Source of the DNA: Panonychus citri
Lineage: Eukaryota; Arthropoda; Arachnida; Trombidiformes; Tetranychidae
DNA length: 64,000 nt
Assembly (NCBI RefSeq): GCF_014898815.1
Contig: NW_026515482.1
Location: 62,001 to 126,000, forward strand
Direction of reading: 5' to 3'
Made by a program: the position numbers and the translations under genes. The notes under the pieces are model-generated. The model was not told where the DNA came from and searched no databases. It saw only the letters and a program-made list of their open reading frames with translations. Below are positions 59,039 to 64,000 of this stretch, piece after piece; the first letter of the stretch is position 1; the number at the start of each line of letters is the position of its first letter.

Positions 59039-59521
59039 TCCTGTTATTATGTATTAATAGTTAAATCAGTTTAAATGGAACTAATCTTGTTTTGCTAATT
59101 GTTTTCCGTATCAAAGAATTGATAAAGTTAATCATCTAACTGATAGAGAATTTCTTAGAAATTAGCTATTGTTTTCCAAGACTTTCTCATTTCAATGAGA
59201 ATCAGTTAACGGAAAAAATAATAATAAGTTGGACCAAGCAGAGTTGGGGGAATTTATTTTTGATTTTTGACTTTTGATTAGATTAATTGTTCGATTTTCT
59301 CTATCGATGATGATATTTAAATTAATAATGAACTATCAGAAATTATGCCCAGTCCGAAGAATGTGATAAGTTTTATAATCTTTAAAAAGATTCTTTCAGA
59401 ACGAAGTAAATTGATTCCAATCAAAGAGATTGAATTGAGTGAAAAAGATGAAATTGAAATTTTAAGAGAGATAATTGAAGAATATGAATACACTTTGATT
59501 CTTTATGGACCAATTGATTAG
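59039..59521 (+). repeat. 483-bp duplicated block, copy 2
   Basis: Partner of 47032-47514. It is sandwiched exactly between the two 160-bp blocks, which suggests it was inserted by recombination at the shared 3' ends. Confidence 0.9.
59345..59521 (+). pseudogene. family X 3'-end relic, second copy of the 58-codon frame
   Basis: Same short frame as at 47338-47514, from ATG to TAG, with the family X ending LILYGPID. Confidence 0.6.
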
Positions 59522-59678
59522 ATCAATTCTTCTTCCAATATCGCAAACAAATTATGTAATCATAACCACCGCCATTCCAAGTGAATAAACAATTAAAAGG
59601 ATAATATTTTACAATTGCCATAAGTAAATCACTGATATTTTGTTATTTACTTAATCTATTAAGTGATTAAATTTACAA
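59519..59678 (+). repeat. 160-bp duplicated block, copy 2
   Basis: Partner of 58880-59038. It differs at a few bases, for example CAAGTGAATAAAC against CAATTGAATAAAC. Confidence 0.9.
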
Positions 59679-60290
59679 TGACCATCTTATCATCTTTATG
59701 AATTGATTGTTAAGCGAAATTATCTGAGCAAATTATTCTGAGGAAACCTTCTCAATAATGGAAAGTTATAATTTCAGTATTGTTTCACTGAGAATATGTT
59801 CAGACTACTCAAACTATTACATGTACCAGTTTAATTTTAAATTAGAAATTTACTCTTGTGTTACTATCGATCAAAAAGTTCGAATCAGATAGAACTCAGG
59901 ATGCGAACATAATATCGTCGAAAGAGGAAAAGACATAATTACAATAGTTGATCAAAGAAAATTGATTCCAATTAAAGAGATTGAATTGAGTGAAAAAGAT
60001 AAAATTGAAATATTATCAACTATTTTTCGCTTTTGGCTTGAATTTAAAATGGACAAAGCTCAAAGACTCATGTATACAGTTAACAATAATATTCTATCAT
60101 CATGTTGATTTTTAAATTGTTAGATATCATCAATAGGTGGCCATCACTTCCTTATAGATTATGTGGTCATCTTGTGGTCAGAAAAATGATTCTCTAGTAA
60201 ATTAAACTTTTAGTATCGATAGTTTCGTTATTCAGTCAATGAACATGAAAAAATGTCCAACTGATTATTTAATTCAAAAGTAACGTTAAT
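59679..60290. other. spacer upstream of ABCC gene 2, with a family X scrap
   Basis: AT-rich. It holds a small relic at 59935-60020 and presumably the ABCC 2 promoter. No gene of its own. Confidence 0.5.
59935..60020 (+). pseudogene. family X 3'-end scrap
   Basis: Reads AATTGATTCCAATTAAAGAG and ATTGAATTGAGTGAAAAAGA as in the family X end, then stops matching after GAAATATTA. Isolated and without a frame. Confidence 0.7.
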
Positions 60291-63200
60291 ATGAGTATAA
60301 ATCCAATTCATTTGGAATATTTTTGTGACCAATCAGTTTTCTGGGTAAGTTTAGTAAATTTCTTCGAACTTGTAATCACAATTAAATTTCCACATGCTAA
60401 TTTTTATCATAGTGCAATTAATGAAACTAATTCATTTTTATTAAGAATCACAATTTAACTTGGAATACAAATCAACCCAAATTAACTCGATGTTTCCATC
60501 AAACAGTCTTGAATTGGTTACCAGCGCTTTTCCTCAGTTTATTTTCAATATTCGAAGTGACCAAAATAATCAAGTTACAAAAAAAGTTTATTCATTGGAA
60601 TATAATTAATCGTTCTAGATTAGGATTAACAATTTTCCTAATTATCATCAATTTCATTCAATTAATCAACGTAACTCGACAATACGATAATCCATCAATA
60701 ACCAAAAAACCAAATCTATCTGATTTAATTGCTCCATTTATCAACATTAGCTCTTTTGTAAGTAATCCTAACATTAGATTTGCTTTCAATTTATTAACAA
60801 GTTAATTAATACAAGAACTAATCATTTTGGTTTTTGTAATAATTAACGTTTAACATTAATAACATTTTTCCGTTGGCCAACAAACAGCAATTGAATTAAA
60901 ACAAAACTTGTTGACTTTAATTGACCGGAAATTTAATACTCTATTAGAAATTTATTACAATTAAGTCAACATAGTCTATGTTTACATTGAACTTTATTAA
61001 CTGTTATTTTTTATATCGAATCAAACTCTTCATTAACGACAACATTTATGATGTTAATTGTTTGATAACTTTACTAATATTAATTGCATTTACCTTCTAA
61101 TTTACTTAATTTCCTAGACGTTAATTGGTTTATTATTTTACTGTCATCAACTCCATGATATTCATACAAGTTGGATCACTTGGATTTACTGTTTAATTAA
61201 AATTATTTGTCTATTTGGAATCGATTATTCAATTTGGATTGATTCAAATGAATATACAGAAATTGAAGTCACTTTATACAATTTACAGTTAATTGTGTTT
61301 ATATTACTACTGATTATCATCTCGTTTTCTGATTCTAAATCATTACCTGATTATCTTAGCTTAAAACTGTTCAGGGACTTACGAAATCCCCAAGAGATTG
61401 GTAAGTCCAAAAATCCCGAAAGATCAGCTTCGTTTCCGAACTATATTACTTTTTGGTGGTTCAATAAATTGGCTTTACTTGGCCATCGAAAAGCTTTAGC
61501 AATCGAGGATCTTTGGGAGCTTCGAGATGACCTTAAAGTAAGCATTGATGCAGCCTTTAACTTTCAGTATAAAAGATTATCAGAATTGACTGATAAACGT
61601 TCAAAAAGTAATCTAAATGGTTCGTCAAAAAATCAAAGTAAACGAAAAGTAAATATTATCAGAATTCTGGTTAAAAACTTTGGTCATAGTTTTCTAGTTG
61701 GAACGACATTGAAACTGGTTCAGGATATTCTGCAGTTCATTTCACCACAGTTACTTAAGTGAGTAGATGAAACTATTATCCATAATATTTACAACTGTCA
61801 AGTTGATTTCATTGAGTTTATCAATCGGTTTGTGTTTTCATTTAGATTATTCATTAATTTCATCGAAAATCAATCAGAGGAACAACTTTGGCATGGAACT
61901 TTAATTGCGTGTTTAATGTTCGTTGTTTCATCTGCCAAGACAATTTTTCTTAATCACTATTTTTACCGTATGATCATCGTCGGAATGCAGATAAATTCAA
62001 CGTTGACTGCAGCAATTTACAGAAAATCTTTCAATATTAGTGACAAAGCAATGAAACAAATCACTTCCGGAGAAATAATTAATCTAATTTCAGTTGATTG
62101 CAAACGTTTCCTTGAATTAATGCCTTACATTAATCTACTCTGGTCAGCACCTTTTCAGATATTGATGACCACTTTTTTCCTCTTCCTTGAACTGGGATAC
62201 TCTGCATTTTGTGGCATATTGGTGATGATCTTTTTGGTTCCAATCGATGGAGTGTCAATTATGCTAAGTAGAAAACTTCAAGTATCAGTTATGGATCATC
62301 GAGATGAGAGGGTTAAAGCGATTAAAGAAATTCTGAATGGAATACGAATCATCAAATTCTATGCTTGGGAAAAGTCATTCCTGCGATATGTCACCTCGCT
62401 CAGAGAAAAAGAAGAAGGTCAACTGAAAAAATTATCATATCTCGAATGTATTTCAGCATTTATTTGGCTTTGTTCACCTACGATTGTGTCAGTGACGACG
62501 TTTGCCTCTTACGTTTTGCTTCAAGGAGGAACACTCACCGCAGAAAAGGCTTTTGTATCACTTTCTCTATTTCATATAATGAAATTTCCTTTATCCATGA
62601 TACCTGAACTTTTATCGTCTTTGATTATGGCGAGTGTTTCAACTAAAAGGATTAACAAGTTTTTAAATCTTGATGAACTTGATGCTTATGTAACACGAAA
62701 CTCTGACGAATTGGATGTTTTGAAAATAGAAAATGGCTCCTTCAGATGGAGTCCAAGAGACGAAAGACCTGAAGGCAATTCCAGATCATGTGGATTCTCA
62801 AACAAGAAATGTTTTTGGACCGCGAATTTATTGAATGACGAAGTCAGTAAGAAATTGGATGGATTGACGCACGAAACTAAACCAAGTCTTCGGCATATTA
62901 ACATGAAAGTGAAACCTGGTTCGTTTGTAGCGATTGTTGGTTCTATTGGTAGTGGTAAAAGTTCATTGTTAAGTGCGATTCTCGGAGAGATGGAGAAAAT
63001 ATCAGGACGAATTAATATCAATGGAAAATATTCAATCGCTTATGTCGCTCAACAAGCATGGATTCAAAATACTTCATTGAAAAACAACATCTTATTTGGT
63101 TCTCCATTCGATGAAAGTAAATATAATAATGTAATTTCTGCTTGTGCATTAGAACCTGATATCGCTTATTTACCTGGAGGAGATGAAACGGAAATCGGCG

Positions 63201-64000
63201 AGAAAGGAATTAACCTTTCAGGTGGACAAAAACAACGAGTTAGTCTTGCTCGAGCTTGTTACAGTGATTCTAATCTGTTCATTTTAGACGATCCATTAAG
63301 TGCTGTCGATGCTCATGTAGCTCAACATATTTTCAAAAAAGTTCTGAGCTCAAAGACTGGAATCTTAAAGAATAAAACTCGAGTTTTAGTGACCAACAAG
63401 TTGGATCTTTTATCCAAAGTCGACAGTATTTATGTTCTAACCAATGGTCGGATTACTGAGAATGGAACATACAAACAATTGATGGAAGCTAAAGGAGAGT
63501 TTTGTGATCTTATCGAACAATTTACCAACCGATCAATAGAAAACGATAATGAACAGCATGAAGAATTATCAGCAACCGAATCTATTGAAAAGAAAGATAC
63601 AAGTAAAGATATTAAATCTGCCGAGAAGACTGATGATCAAAAGAAAAAATTGATTGAAGCAGAAACTTCAGAAACTGGTAAAGTCAAGTGGTCAGTTTAC
63701 TGGGAATATTTTGGACTGGTCAGTTTTCTCTGGACAACAGTAATAATTGTAGCTCATGCCTCCATAGTTATCTTTTCATTAATATCTGACCTTTGGTTAT
63801 CAGAATGGTCGAGTGAGCCCGTTTCTAAATCTAATTCACTTTCGACAACCAAATTTCGAGTTATGGTTTATTCTATCTTAGGTCTTGTTGTAAGCATAAC
63901 GACCTCAATAGGATCTTTTGCTATCATCGCAGGAACATCAAAAGCATCAATCGAATTCCATGAAAAGTTATTATATAATGTTTTTCGATTGCCTATTTCA
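60291..64000 (+). CDS. ABCC/MRP-type ABC transporter 2, 5' part (gene continues beyond the window)
   Basis: Exons 60291-60344, 60446-60757, 61118-61758 and 61846-64000 (open to the edge), all GT-AG and in phase. The start reads MSINPIHLEYFCDQSVFW and TMD0 reads LTWNTNQPKLTRCF. Membrane domain 1 follows (IKEILNGIRIIKFYAWEKSF), then NBD1 with Walker A GSIGSGKSS, signature LSGGQKQR and Walker B FILDDPLSAVDAH, a charged linker, and the start of membrane domain 2 (EFHEKLLYNVFRLPIS). It is the paralogue of the ABCC gene at 37079-43094, in the opposite direction. Exons 1-3 have the same boundaries, but the introns found in gene 1 after membrane domain 1 and before the second membrane domain are absent here. 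NBD1 is nearly identical in DNA to gene 1 while the membrane part is much more diverged. Function, ATP-driven export of conjugates and xenobiotics, is known of the family. Confidence 0.9.

Overview
The window is AT-rich, intron-containing animal DNA. Introns are GT-AG, several genes have a TATA box about 65-110 bp upstream of the ATG, and the non-coding DNA is full of TTAATTG-, TCATCA- and GA-type low-complexity sequence. The gene content (an enlarged ABCC/MRP transporter family, a secreted heme peroxidase, thyroglobulin type-1 and cathepsin L relics, lineage-specific BTB proteins) fits an arthropod. My best guess is a plant-feeding mite related to Tetranychus. That is an inference from style and content, not a proof.

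Layout. 1-9.8 kb: a recent tandem duplication of a unit of about 6.1 kb. Each unit carries one gene of an unrecognised helical protein family of about 700 residues (+ strand, called 'family X' here) and one BTB-BACK gene (- strand). 10.8-24.1 kb: a complete six-exon secreted heme peroxidase on the - strand (766 codons reconstructed), with two introns of about 5 kb. 24.1-30.7 kb: a gene-free AT-rich stretch with microsatellites and a dispersed direct repeat. 30.75-33.5 kb: a two-exon CNNM-type metal transporter (- strand). 35.0-36.8 kb: a composite of broken pieces, namely a 690-bp copy of the promoter and start of a BTB gene that lies at 43.5 kb, fused to a thyroglobulin type-1 relic and followed by a cathepsin L relic. 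37.1-43.1 kb: an eight-exon ABCC transporter (- strand) with a one-base deletion in exon 2. 43.97-45.8 kb: an intact BTB-BACK gene (+). 46.3-46.7 kb and 54.5-55.3 kb: two small secreted-protein genes. 47.0-59.7 kb: three further long copies of family X (one with a one-base frameshift) among many 3'-end relics and short duplicated blocks, plus a Tc1/mariner-type transposase relic. 60.3-64.0 kb: a second ABCC gene (+) that runs off the window.

Taken together, the two flanks of the window are built from the same fast-evolving families (family X, BTB-BACK, ABCC), while the middle holds two conserved single genes (peroxidase, CNNM). The strongest candidate for something undescribed is family X. 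Its first ~140 residues are very different between copies, while the rest is kept nearly identical at the DNA level, and its 3' end has been scattered repeatedly as short relics. The ABCC pair shows the same habit: first nucleotide-binding domains almost identical inside otherwise diverged genes, which points to gene conversion.
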